DNA of 64,000 nt from Micromonospora sp. HNM0581 (GTDB taxonomy: Bacteria; Actinomycetota; Actinomycetes; Mycobacteriales; Micromonosporaceae): NCBI RefSeq assembly GCF_012726175.1, contig NZ_JAASAD010000018.1, positions 32,009 to 96,008 of the forward strand. The letters run 5' to 3'. A program made the translations under genes and the position numbers. Shown here piece after piece: positions 7,979 to 16,640 of the stretch. Each line of letters starts with the position of its first letter. The stretch's first letter is position 1. The notes below the pieces were generated by a model. It was not told the DNA's origin, did no database searches, and saw nothing but the letters and a program-made list of their open reading frames with translations.

Positions 7979-8563
7979 GTGGCCTACCCATCGGCTGCCC
8001 GATCGTCACCGCCACCACAACCCTCGGTGAAGGTGATTCTGGCGAGCGTCGACCTACCGCGTGTCGTCGACCGCATCGCGCACCAGATCCTCGAGAAGAC
8101 TCAGGGTGCGACCGACACCGTGCTGCTCGGTATCCCCACCAGAGGTGCCCCCCTGGCGCGCCGCCTCGCCGCCCGGATCAGCGCCTTCGAGGGCATCTCC
8201 GTGCCGGTCGGCGTGCTCGACATCACTCTCTACCGCGACGACCTACGCCGACACGCCACCCGGGCAGTCGGTCCCACCGAGGTACCGGCCGGGGGCATCG
8301 ACGGTAGACGGGTGATCCTGGTCGACGACGTCCTCTTCTCCGGTCGGACCGTCCGGGCCGCCCTCGACGCGCTCGGTGACCTGGGGCGGCCCGCCTCCGT
8401 GCAACTGGCCGTCCTCGTCGACCGGGGGCACCGGCAGCTGCCGATCCGGGCCGACTACGTCGGCAAGAACATTCCGACCGCCCTGGCCGAGAGCGTCAAG
8501 GTGACGCTCGCCGAGATCGACGGCACGGACGAGGTCCGGCTCTACGGCGAGGAGGCCCGGTGA
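7979..8563 (+). CDS. pyrR: Pyrimidine operon regulator / uracil phosphoribosyltransferase
   Basis: PyrR binds pyr mRNA in response to UMP/UTP and has weak uracil phosphoribosyltransferase activity. The PRPP-binding motif VILVDDVLFSGRT is intact, as are GIPTRGAPLA and the RNA-binding face residues in DITLYRDDL. Start GTG 7979 is chosen because AAGGAGG lies 6 nt upstream; this gives 194 residues with a short Pro/Ser-rich N-terminal tail. It is first gene of the pyr operon. Its TGA overlaps the GTG of a 63-nt mini-ORF leading to pyrB. Confidence 0.95.
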   Translation: MAYPSAARSSPPPQPSVKVILASVDLPRVVDRIAHQILEKTQGATDTVLLGIPTRGAPLARRLAARISAFEGISVPVGVLDITLYRDDLRRHATRAVGPTEVPAGGIDGRRVILVDDVLFSGRTVRAALDALGDLGRPASVQLAVLVDRGHRQLPIRADYVGKNIPTALAESVKVTLAEIDGTDEVRLYGEEAR

Positions 8564-8622
8564 GCGCCGGCAGTGCCGCACGGAGCACCACAGCCACTGA
8601 CGGAGAGGGGCATCGCTCATGA
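8560..8622 (+). other. 63-nt bridging mini-ORF between pyrR and pyrB
   Basis: GTG 8560 overlaps the pyrR stop as GTGA, and the 20-codon frame (VSAGSAARSTTATDGEGHRS) ends in a TGA overlapping the pyrB start as ATGA. The pyrB Shine-Dalgarno GGAG lies inside it. Length and both overlaps equal those at 10816, 47255, 50368 and 50427. It probably keeps ribosomes loaded across the gap; the peptide itself need not be functional. Confidence 0.6.
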
Positions 8623-9545
8623 TCAGGCACCTGCTCTCCGGTGCTGACCTCGACGCGGACACCGCCACCCAGATCCTCGACACCGCAGCCGAGATGGCCG
8701 CCGTCGCCGGGCGTGAGGTCAAGAAGCTACCCGCCCTGCGGGGCCGGACCGTCGTCAACCTCTTCTACGAGGATTCGACCCGCACCCGAATCTCGTTCGA
8801 GGCGGCGGCGAAACGGCTCAGTGCCGATGTGATCAACTTTTCGGCGAAGGGCTCCAGCGTCGCCAAGGGCGAGAGCCTGAAGGACACCGCGCTGACCCTG
8901 CAGGCGATGGGGGCCGACGCGGTGGTCGTCCGCCATCCCGCCTCGGGAGCCCCGCACCGCCTCGCCGCCTGGGTCGACGGTTCGGTGGTCAACGCCGGCG
9001 ACGGCACCCACGAACATCCGACCCAGGCGCTGCTCGACGCGTACACGATGCGGGCCCGGCTGGGTCGACTGGCCGGCCTGTCGGTGGCGGTGGTCGGTGA
9101 CGTGCTGCACTCCCGGGTGGCCCGCTCCAACGTGCTGCTGCTGTCCACCCTCGGTGCCAAGGTGACCCTGGTCGGGCCACCCACACTCATCCCGGTCGAC
9201 ATCGCCGCAGCTCTCGCCCCGGACACCGGCGTCTGCTACGACCTCGACGCGGTGCTGCCCTCGTCGGACGTGGTGATGATGCTGCGGGTGCAGCGGGAAC
9301 GGATGAACGACTCCTACTTCCCGTCCGCCCGCGAGTACGCCCGCCGTTACGGTCTGGACGGTCCGCGGATGGGACGGTTGCCGGAGCACGCCATCGTCAT
9401 GCATCCCGGCCCGATGAACCGGGGCATGGAGATCACGCCGGAGGTCGCGGACTCACCCCGCTCCACAATCGTCGAACAGGTCGCCAACGGTGTCTCCGTC
9501 CGGATGGCCGTCCTCTACCTGCTGCTCGGGGGGAACAACCGGTGA
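8619..9545 (+). CDS. pyrB: Aspartate carbamoyltransferase catalytic chain
   Basis: Condenses carbamoyl phosphate with aspartate in de novo pyrimidine synthesis. The 308-residue length is standard. Carbamoyl-phosphate motif STRTRISFE and the downstream HPTQALLDAYT and HPGPMNRGMEI segments are intact. The ATG is preceded by GGAGAGGGG. It overlaps pyrC by GTGA. No pyrI regulatory-subunit gene is nearby, so control is likely through PyrR. Confidence 0.96.
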   Translation: MIRHLLSGADLDADTATQILDTAAEMAAVAGREVKKLPALRGRTVVNLFYEDSTRTRISFEAAAKRLSADVINFSAKGSSVAKGESLKDTALTLQAMGADAVVVRHPASGAPHRLAAWVDGSVVNAGDGTHEHPTQALLDAYTMRARLGRLAGLSVAVVGDVLHSRVARSNVLLLSTLGAKVTLVGPPTLIPVDIAAALAPDTGVCYDLDAVLPSSDVVMMLRVQRERMNDSYFPSAREYARRYGLDGPRMGRLPEHAIVMHPGPMNRGMEITPEVADSPRSTIVEQVANGVSVRMAVLYLLLGGNNR

Positions 9546-10819
9546 ACTCGTACCTGATCAGGAACGTCAGCGTCCTCGGCGCCGCGCCGACCGACCTGCT
9601 GATCCGCGACGGCGTCGTCGCCGAGACCGGCATGCGGCTGAACGCACCGGACGCCACCCTGGTCGACGCCGACGGGCTGGTCGCCCTGCCCGGCCTGGTC
9701 GACCTGCACACCCACCTGCGCGAACCGGGCCGGGAGGACGCCGAGACCGTCGAAACCGGTTCCCGGGCGGCGGCGCTCGGCGGCTACACCGCGGTCTGCG
9801 CGATGGCGAACACCTCGCCGGTGGCCGACACCGCCGGTGTGGTGGAGCAGGTGTGGCGGCTCGGCCGCGAGGCCGGACTGGTCGACGTGCAGCCGATCGG
9901 CGCGGTCACCGTCGGTCTGGCCGGTGAACGGCTGGCCGAACTCGGCGCCATGGCCGACTCCGCGGCCCGGGTTCGGATCTTCTCCGACGACGGGCACTGC
10001 GTCGCCGATCCCCGGCTGATGCGCCGTGCCCTGGAGTACGTGAAGGCGTTCGACGGCATCATCGCCCAACACGCGGAGGAGCCCCGGCTCACCGAGGGCG
10101 CGCAGATGCACGAGGGTGAGGTCTCCACCCGACTGGGTCTGACCGGCTGGCCGGCGGTGGCCGAAGAGGCGATCATCGCGCGGGACGTGCTGCTGGCCGA
10201 GCACGTCGGCAGCAGACTGCACGTCTGCCACGTCTCCACCGCCGGCAGCGTCGAGGTGCTGCGACACGCCAAGGCCCGAGGGGTACGCGTGACCGCCGAG
10301 GTCACCCCGCACCATCTGCTGCTCACCGATGCCCGCGCCGAAACCTACGACCCGGTCTTCAAGGTCAACCCGCCGCTGCGGACGACCACCGACGTCGCCG
10401 CGCTCCGGGCCGCGCTCGTCGACGGGGTGATCGACATGATCGCCACCGACCACGCCCCGCACGCCGTGGAGGACAAGGAGTGCGAGTGGGCGTACGCCCG
10501 GCCCGGGATGCTCGGGCTGGAGACGGCGCTGTCGATCGCCCTCGACGTGCTGGGGCCGCAGTGGGAGCTGATCGCCGAGCGGATGTCGCGTACCCCGGCC
10601 CGGATCGCCGGGCTGACCGAACACGGCCACGACCCGGCCCCCGGTGCGCCGGCCAGCCTCACCCTGGTCGACCCGGCGGCCCGTCGGGAGATCGAGCCGG
10701 CGGAACTGGCCAGCCGCAGCCGCAACACCCCGTACGCCCGGATGACGCTGCCGGGTCGCATCGTGGCGACCTTCCTGCGTGGCGAGGCGACGGTCCTGGA
10801 CGGAAAGGCAGTCAAGTGA
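9542..10819 (+). CDS. pyrC: Dihydroorotase
   Basis: Zinc amidohydrolase that cyclises carbamoyl aspartate to dihydroorotate. The 425 residues contain the metal-binding DLHTHLREPGRED, further His ligands in AQHAEEPRL and HVCHVSTAGS, and the catalytic-Asp motif ATDHAPH. This is the class I type found in most bacteria. The GTG start overlaps the pyrB stop. Its TGA overlaps the start of a 63-nt mini-ORF that leads to carA. Confidence 0.95.
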   Translation: MNSYLIRNVSVLGAAPTDLLIRDGVVAETGMRLNAPDATLVDADGLVALPGLVDLHTHLREPGREDAETVETGSRAAALGGYTAVCAMANTSPVADTAGVVEQVWRLGREAGLVDVQPIGAVTVGLAGERLAELGAMADSAARVRIFSDDGHCVADPRLMRRALEYVKAFDGIIAQHAEEPRLTEGAQMHEGEVSTRLGLTGWPAVAEEAIIARDVLLAEHVGSRLHVCHVSTAGSVEVLRHAKARGVRVTAEVTPHHLLLTDARAETYDPVFKVNPPLRTTTDVAALRAALVDGVIDMIATDHAPHAVEDKECEWAYARPGMLGLETALSIALDVLGPQWELIAERMSRTPARIAGLTEHGHDPAPGAPASLTLVDPAARREIEPAELASRSRNTPYARMTLPGRIVATFLRGEATVLDGKAVK

Positions 10820-10878
10820 GCCGAGCGAGCAGCACAGCACGGCGGAGCACCGCGGTCCGGATCGGAGGGGCCGCATGA
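10816..10878 (+). other. 63-nt bridging mini-ORF between pyrC and carA
   Basis: GTG 10816 overlaps the pyrC stop (GTGA) and the frame ends in a TGA overlapping carA (ATGA). The 20 codons read VSRASSTARRSTAVRIGGAA. CGGAGGGG near its 3' end acts as the carA Shine-Dalgarno. It has the same architecture as the pyrR/pyrB unit and related sequence (GTGAGC start, GC-AGC-rich middle, GGAG near the end). Confidence 0.6.
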
Positions 10879-12038
10879 GCCGCAGACGACCCGCGATCCT
10901 GGTCCTGGAGGACGGGCGCACCTTCCACGGCGAGGCGTACGGCAGCGTCGGGGAGACCTTCGGCGAGGCGGTCTTCAACACCGGGATGACCGGCTACCAG
11001 GAGACGCTCACCGACCCGTCGTACCACCGTCAAGTGGTGGTGCAGACCGCCCCGCACATCGGTAACACCGGCGTCAACGTCGACGACGACGAGTCACGCC
11101 GGATTTGGGTGGCCGGTTACGTGGTGCGCGATCCGGCCCGGGTCAGCTCCAACTGGCGGGCCACCGGTGCTCTGGAGGACCGGCTGGCGACCGAGGGCGT
11201 CGTCGGCATCAGTGGCGTGGACACCCGGGCGCTGACCCGCCACCTGCGTGACCGAGGCGCGATGCGGGTCGGTGTCTCGAGCGTCGAGGACGACCCCCAG
11301 GCGCTGCTCGAACGGGTCCGCCGGTCCCCGCAGATGCTCGGCGCGGACCTCTCCGCCGAGGTGACGACCACGACGCCGTACGTGGTCGACGCCGAGGGTG
11401 AGCACCGGTTCACGGTGGCCGCGCTGGATCTGGGCATCAAGCGCAACGTGCCGCGGCGACTCGCCACGCGGGGCGTGACCACCCACGTGCTGCCCGCCGG
11501 CTCGACGATCGAGGATCTGCTGGCCACCGGTGCCGACGCGGTCTTCTTCTCACCGGGCCCCGGTGACCCGGCGACCGCTGACGCTCCGGTGGCGCTGGCC
11601 CGGGAGGTGATGCGTCGCGAGGTGCCGCTGTTCGGTATCTGTTTCGGCAGTCAGATCCTCGGCCGGGCGCTCGGCTTCGGCACCTACAAGCTCGGCTACG
11701 GCCACCGGGGCATCAACCAGCCGGTGCTCGACCGGGCCACCGGCAAGGTCGAGGTGACCAGCCACAACCACGGCTTCGCCGTCGAGGTTCCCGGCGTCCG
11801 GGGCGGGGCGGTCGTGCCCGACCAGGTGATCGACACCGACTTCGGTGGCGTCCAGGTGTCGCACGTCTGCCTCAACGACAACGTGGTCGAGGGGCTGCGG
11901 GCGCGGGACGTACCCGCCTTCACCGTCCAGTACCACCCGGAGGCGGCGGCGGGTCCGCACGACGCGGACTACCTCTTCGACCGCTTCGCCGAGCTGATCG
12001 AGGGCCGGGCTCTCAGTGGGGGACGTACCAATGCCTAA
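10875..12038 (+). CDS. carA: Carbamoyl-phosphate synthase small subunit
   Basis: Glutaminase subunit supplying ammonia to CarB for both pyrimidine and arginine synthesis. ATG 10875 (Shine-Dalgarno CGGAGGGG) gives 387 residues. The N-terminal swivelling domain starts PAILVLEDGRTF. The class I amidotransferase domain has the nucleophile loop GICFGSQILG, where the more usual form is GICLGHQ; the catalytic Cys is kept, and the distal His-x-Glu is in YHPEA. The 3' end overlaps carB by 8 nt. Confidence 0.95.
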   Translation: MSRRRPAILVLEDGRTFHGEAYGSVGETFGEAVFNTGMTGYQETLTDPSYHRQVVVQTAPHIGNTGVNVDDDESRRIWVAGYVVRDPARVSSNWRATGALEDRLATEGVVGISGVDTRALTRHLRDRGAMRVGVSSVEDDPQALLERVRRSPQMLGADLSAEVTTTTPYVVDAEGEHRFTVAALDLGIKRNVPRRLATRGVTTHVLPAGSTIEDLLATGADAVFFSPGPGDPATADAPVALAREVMRREVPLFGICFGSQILGRALGFGTYKLGYGHRGINQPVLDRATGKVEVTSHNHGFAVEVPGVRGGAVVPDQVIDTDFGGVQVSHVCLNDNVVEGLRARDVPAFTVQYHPEAAAGPHDADYLFDRFAELIEGRALSGGRTNA

Positions 12039-15000
12039 GCGGACCGATCTGCAGCACATCCTGGTGATCGGGTCGGGACCGATCGTCATCGGACAGGCCT
12101 GCGAATTCGACTACTCCGGCACCCAGGCGTGCCGGGTGCTGCGCGCCGAGGGGATCCGGGTCAGCCTGGTCAACTCCAACCCGGCCACCATCATGACCGA
12201 CCCGGAGTTCGCCGACGCCACCTACGTCGAGCCGATCACCCCGGAGTTCGTCGAGCTGGTCATCGCCAAGGAACGGCCCGACGCGGTGCTGCCCACCCTG
12301 GGCGGACAGACCGCCCTGAACACCGCGGTGGCGTTGCACGAGGCCGGTGTGTTGGAGAAGTACGGCGTCGAGCTGATCGGCGCCGACATCGAGGCGATCC
12401 GGCGCGGCGAGGACCGGCAGTTGTTCAAGGAAATCGTGGCGAAGGCCGGCGTACGCCTCGGGGTGGCCGACCCGTCGGCGCTGGTACCACGGTCGAGGGT
12501 CTGCCACTCGATGGACGAGGTTCGGCAGACGGTGGCCGAGTTGGGCCTGCCGGTGGTGATCCGGCCGTCGTTCACCATGGGGGGCCTCGGCTCCGGCATG
12601 GCACACACCGACGCGGACCTGGAACGCATCGCGGGTGCCGGGCTGGCCGCCAGCCCGGTGCACGAGGTCCTCATCGAGGAGAGTGTGCTCGGCTGGAAGG
12701 AGTACGAACTCGAACTCATGCGGGACCGCCACGACAACGTGGTGGTGGTCTGTTCGATCGAGAACCTCGACCCGATGGGTGTGCACACCGGTGACAGTGT
12801 GACGGTGGCACCGGCCATGACGCTCACCGACCGGGAGTACCAGCACCTGCGCGACCTGGGCATCGCGGTGCTGCGCGAGGTGGGGGTGGACACTGGGGGC
12901 TGCAACATCCAGTTCGCGGTCAACCCGGCCGACGGCCGCATCGTCGTCATCGAGATGAACCCTCGGGTGTCCCGTTCCTCGGCGTTGGCGTCGAAGGCGA
13001 CCGGCTTCCCGATCGCGAAGATCGCCGCGAAGCTGGCCATCGGCTACACCCTCGACGAGATCCCCAACGACATCACTTTGAAGACACCGGCCGCGTTCGA
13101 GCCGACGCTCGACTACGTGGTGGTGAAGATCCCCCGCTTCGCGTTCGAGAAGTTCCCCGGCGCGGACGCGGAGCTGACCACCACGATGAAGTCGGTCGGC
13201 GAGGCGATGAGCCTCGGACGCAACTTCACCGAGGCGTTGAACAAGGCGATGCGCTCGATGGAGACCAAGGCCGCCGGCTTCTGGAGCGTGCCCGATCCGC
13301 AGGGGGCGACGCGGGAGAACACCCTCGCCGCCCTGGGCACACCGCATGACGGTCGGCTCTACACGGTGGAGCGGGCGTTGCGGCTCGGTGCCTCGATCAC
13401 TGAGGTCAGCGCCGCCTCCGGCGGCATCGATCCGTGGTTCCTCGATCAGATCGCCGTCCTCGTCGAGTTGCGTGCCGAGATCGTGGCGGCGCCGGTACTC
13501 GACGCGGAGCTGCTTCGTCGGGCTAAGCGGGCCGGGTTGTCCGACCGGCAGTTGGCCGCGCTGCGCCCCGAGCTGGCCGCCGAGGACGGCGTGCGCACGC
13601 TGCGGCACCGTCTCGACATCCGGCCGATCTACAAGACGGTGGACACCTGCGCCGCCGAGTTCGAGGCCACCACGCCGTACCACTACTCCTCCTACGACGC
13701 GGAGACCGAGGTGGTCGGCTCGGCGCGGCCGAAGGTGCTGATCCTGGGTTCCGGGCCGAACCGGATCGGGCAGGGCATCGAGTTCGACTACTCCTGCGTG
13801 CATGCGGTCATGGCGCTGCGGGGCGCGCCGATGCCGGCCGGCGGCGCCGGCTACGAGACCGTGATGGTCAACTGCAATCCGGAGACGGTCTCCACCGACT
13901 ACGACACCGCGGACCGGCTCTACTTCGAACCGCTGACCTTCGAGGACGTGCTGGAGGTCTGGCACGCGGAGGACTCCTCCGGCCGGGCGGCCGGCGGACC
14001 GGGTGTGGTCGGTGTGATCGTGCAGTTGGGTGGGCAGACCCCGCTCGGGCTGGCGCAACGGCTCAAGGACGCAGGCGTGCCGGTGGTGGGTACCTCGCCG
14101 GAGTCGATTCACCTGGCCGAGGAGCGGGGCGCCTTCGGGTCGCTGCTCGCGCGGGCCGGCCTGCGCGCCCCGGACCACGGCACCGCCACCTCGTACGAGG
14201 AGGCGAAGGAGATCGCCGACGAGATCGGCTATCCGGTGCTGGTCCGGCCATCGTACGTGCTGGGTGGGCGCGGGATGGAGATCGTCTACGACGATGCCAC
14301 GCTGCGCGACTACATCGGCCGGGCCACTGACATCTCGCCGGACCATCCGGTGCTCGTGGACCGGTTCCTCGACGACGCCATCGAGATCGACGTGGACGCG
14401 CTCTGCGACGCCGACGGCGAGGTCTACCTCGGCGGGGTCATGGAGCACATCGAGGAGGCGGGCATCCACTCCGGTGACTCCTCCTGCGCCCTGCCGCCGA
14501 TCACCCTGGCCAGTTCGCACCTGGCCCAGGTGCGCCGGTACACCGAGGTGATCGCGCGGGGCATCGGCGTACGTGGACTGCTCAACGTGCAGTACGCCCT
14601 GAAGGACGACGCGCTGTACGTGCTGGAGGCCAACCCGCGTGCCTCGCGTACCGTGCCGTTCGTCTCGAAGGCCACGGCGGTGCCGTTGGCGAAGGCGGCG
14701 GCCCGGATCGCGCTCGGTGCGACCCTGGCGCAGCTGCGCGCCGAGGGCATGTTGCCGGAGACCGGGGACGGTGGTTCGCTGCCGCCGGACGCCCCGATCG
14801 CGGTGAAGGAGGCGGTGCTGCCGTTCAAGCGGTTCCGCACTCCGGCCGGCAAGGGCGTGGATTCGCTGCTCGGCCCGGAGATGAAGTCGACAGGTGAGGT
14901 GATGGGGATCGACACCTCCTTCGGGCACGCCTTCGCCAAGTCGCAGTCGGCGGCGTACGGGTCGCTGCCCATCGAGGGCAGGATCTTCGTCTCGGTGGCC

Positions 15001-15399
15001 AACCGCGACAAGCGCGGAATGATCTTTCCGATCAAGCGGTTGGCGGATCTCGGGTTCGACATCGTCGCGACGAGCGGTACGGCTGAGGTGCTGCGGCGGT
15101 ACGGCATCGCCTGTGAACAGGTCCCGAAGCACTACGAGGCCGGCACCGAGGACAACGCGGTGTCACTGATCCTCGGTGGTCATGTCGCCCTGGTCGTCAA
15201 CACGCCCCAGGGGTCCGGTGCCAGCGCCCGTTCGGACGGCTACGAGATCCGCAGCGCCGCGGTCACCGCTGACATCCCCTGCATCACCACCGTCCCCGGT
15301 GCTGCCGCCGCCGTCATGGGCATCGAGGCGCGGATCCAGGGCGACATGCAGGTACGCCCCCTCCAGGCCCTGCACGCCGCCCTCCGGCCCGCCCGGTGA
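12031..15399 (+). CDS. carB: Carbamoyl-phosphate synthase large subunit
   Basis: Makes carbamoyl phosphate from bicarbonate, ammonia and two ATP. The 1122 residues show the expected internal duplication: two ATP-grasp halves beginning ILVIGSGPIVIGQACEFDY and ILGSGPNRIGQGIEFDYS, each with its own glycine-rich loop (MGGLGSGM, LGGRGMEIV). The C-terminal MGS-like allosteric domain follows (about 970-1122). ATG 12031 is preferred over GTG 12016 because it matches the usual MPKR N-terminus. The stop overlaps a 102-nt bridging frame toward pyrD. Confidence 0.96.
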   Translation: MPKRTDLQHILVIGSGPIVIGQACEFDYSGTQACRVLRAEGIRVSLVNSNPATIMTDPEFADATYVEPITPEFVELVIAKERPDAVLPTLGGQTALNTAVALHEAGVLEKYGVELIGADIEAIRRGEDRQLFKEIVAKAGVRLGVADPSALVPRSRVCHSMDEVRQTVAELGLPVVIRPSFTMGGLGSGMAHTDADLERIAGAGLAASPVHEVLIEESVLGWKEYELELMRDRHDNVVVVCSIENLDPMGVHTGDSVTVAPAMTLTDREYQHLRDLGIAVLREVGVDTGGCNIQFAVNPADGRIVVIEMNPRVSRSSALASKATGFPIAKIAAKLAIGYTLDEIPNDITLKTPAAFEPTLDYVVVKIPRFAFEKFPGADAELTTTMKSVGEAMSLGRNFTEALNKAMRSMETKAAGFWSVPDPQGATRENTLAALGTPHDGRLYTVERALRLGASITEVSAASGGIDPWFLDQIAVLVELRAEIVAAPVLDAELLRRAKRAGLSDRQLAALRPELAAEDGVRTLRHRLDIRPIYKTVDTCAAEFEATTPYHYSSYDAETEVVGSARPKVLILGSGPNRIGQGIEFDYSCVHAVMALRGAPMPAGGAGYETVMVNCNPETVSTDYDTADRLYFEPLTFEDVLEVWHAEDSSGRAAGGPGVVGVIVQLGGQTPLGLAQRLKDAGVPVVGTSPESIHLAEERGAFGSLLARAGLRAPDHGTATSYEEAKEIADEIGYPVLVRPSYVLGGRGMEIVYDDATLRDYIGRATDISPDHPVLVDRFLDDAIEIDVDALCDADGEVYLGGVMEHIEEAGIHSGDSSCALPPITLASSHLAQVRRYTEVIARGIGVRGLLNVQYALKDDALYVLEANPRASRTVPFVSKATAVPLAKAAARIALGATLAQLRAEGMLPETGDGGSLPPDAPIAVKEAVLPFKRFRTPAGKGVDSLLGPEMKSTGEVMGIDTSFGHAFAKSQSAAYGSLPIEGRIFVSVANRDKRGMIFPIKRLADLGFDIVATSGTAEVLRRYGIACEQVPKHYEAGTEDNAVSLILGGHVALVVNTPQGSGASARSDGYEIRSAAVTADIPCITTVPGAAAAVMGIEARIQGDMQVRPLQALHAALRPAR

Positions 15400-15497
15400 A
15401 TCCCCGACTCTCCCCGATCGTGAGGTTGTCGTCGGCCTCGACGGGTCGTGGCGGCAATCTCGTGTTCGGCGGCCGGGTGCGAGGAGACATGGCGTGA
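15396..15497 (+). repeat. Bridging ORF with a REP-like inverted repeat between carB and pyrD
   Basis: The GTG at 15396 overlaps the carB stop (GTGA), and a 33-codon frame runs to a TGA overlapping the pyrD GTG (again GTGA). Within it, arms 15419-15431 and 15452-15464 pair over 13 positions in RNA (nine Watson-Crick plus four G-U) around a 20-nt loop. This looks like an intergenic palindromic element inserted without breaking coupling. It differs in length and sequence from the 63-nt units. Confidence 0.45.
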
Positions 15498-16534
15498 TCT
15501 TCGAACGGACGGTGCGGCGGGGGTTGTTCCGGGTGGGGGGTGCGGACCCGGAGGTGGCCCACGAGTTCACCCTGCGGCGGTTGGCGGCGCTGTCCCGGAT
15601 GCCGGTGGCGTTGGCGGCGGTGCGGGCCCGGTACGCGGTGGCCGCACCACGCACGGTGTTCGGGGTGCGGTTTGCCAACCCGGTCGGCCTGGCTGCCGGC
15701 ATGGACAAGGACGGGGTGGCGCTGCCGGCGTGGCCGGCGCTGGGCTTCGGCTTCGTCGAGGTGGGTACGGTGACGGCACGCCCGCAGCCGGGTAACCCCC
15801 GGCCCCGGCTGTTCCGGCTGGTCGACAGCGAGGCTGTGATCAACAGGATGGGCTTCAACAACGCCGGGGCGCAGGCGCTGGCGGACCGGCTCAGGGCGCT
15901 GCCCCGGCCGCTCGGTGTACCGCTGGGAATCTCGTTGGGCAAGTCGAAGGTGGCGGCCCTCGAGGACGCGGTGGCGGATTACCGCGAGTCGTACCGCCTG
16001 TTGCGGGGTCACGGCGACTACTTCGCGGTGAACGTCTCCTCACCGAACACCCCCGGGTTGCGGGCGTTGCAGGACCGTGAGCACCTGGATGCCCTGCTGG
16101 CGGCGTTGGTGGGGGAGAAACCGGTGCTGGTGAAGATCGCGCCCGACCTCACCGAGCCGGCCATCGCCGAGTTGCTCGAGGTGTGCCTGGCCCGTGGCGC
16201 CGCCGGGGTGATTGCCACGAACACGACTCTCGGCCGGGACGGGTTGGCCCCGGCTGACCGGGGACGGTCCGGCGAGGCCGGTGGGCTGTCCGGCCGCCCC
16301 CTGGCTGACCGTGCGCGGCAGGTGGTCGCCTTCGTGCATGCCGAGACAGGCGGGCGACTGCCGGTCGTCGGGGTGGGCGGCATCGTCGATCCCGACGACG
16401 CCGCCCGCATGTTCGACGTCGGTGCCAGCCTGGTGCAGCTCTACACCGGGTTCATCTACCGTGGCCCGGCACTGCCCCGCGCTGTCGCCCGTGCCGCTGT
16501 GGGTACGGCGCGTCCGCACGCGACCGAGGTCTGA
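15494..16534 (+). CDS. pyrD: Dihydroorotate dehydrogenase, quinone-dependent (class 2)
   Basis: Oxidises dihydroorotate to orotate with FMN, passing electrons to membrane quinones. The class 2 features are the N-terminal helical extension (FRVGGADPEVAHEF), INRMGFNNAGA, the catalytic-Ser motif VNVSSPNTPGLR and the FMN phosphate loop VGVGGI. GTG 15494 follows GAGGAG; a nearby ATG at 15489 is out of frame. This gives 346 residues, normal for the class. bioA follows after 106 bp with no terminator seen. Confidence 0.94.
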   Translation: MIFERTVRRGLFRVGGADPEVAHEFTLRRLAALSRMPVALAAVRARYAVAAPRTVFGVRFANPVGLAAGMDKDGVALPAWPALGFGFVEVGTVTARPQPGNPRPRLFRLVDSEAVINRMGFNNAGAQALADRLRALPRPLGVPLGISLGKSKVAALEDAVADYRESYRLLRGHGDYFAVNVSSPNTPGLRALQDREHLDALLAALVGEKPVLVKIAPDLTEPAIAELLEVCLARGAAGVIATNTTLGRDGLAPADRGRSGEAGGLSGRPLADRARQVVAFVHAETGGRLPVVGVGGIVDPDDAARMFDVGASLVQLYTGFIYRGPALPRAVARAAVGTARPHATEV

Positions 16535-16640
16535 CGGACCACCTACCCGGGTCGGGCCTCTGCTCAGCTTGATCGGCTGCCCGTGGTCGGCGCGGAAACC
16601 GTCGCGGGTGAAGCAGGACCAGGTGCGCAAGGGAGGGCCG

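Noticed and set aside
12013..15132. Very long open frame on the minus strand (over 1000 codons)
   Set aside because: It lies opposite carB; long antisense frames are expected in high-GC DNA. The translation is low-complexity, rich in His, Arg and Gly, without any recognisable domain.
15489..15493. ATG just upstream of pyrD as start codon
   Set aside because: It is out of frame with PyrD; GTG 15494 gives the conserved N-terminus and a suitable Shine-Dalgarno.
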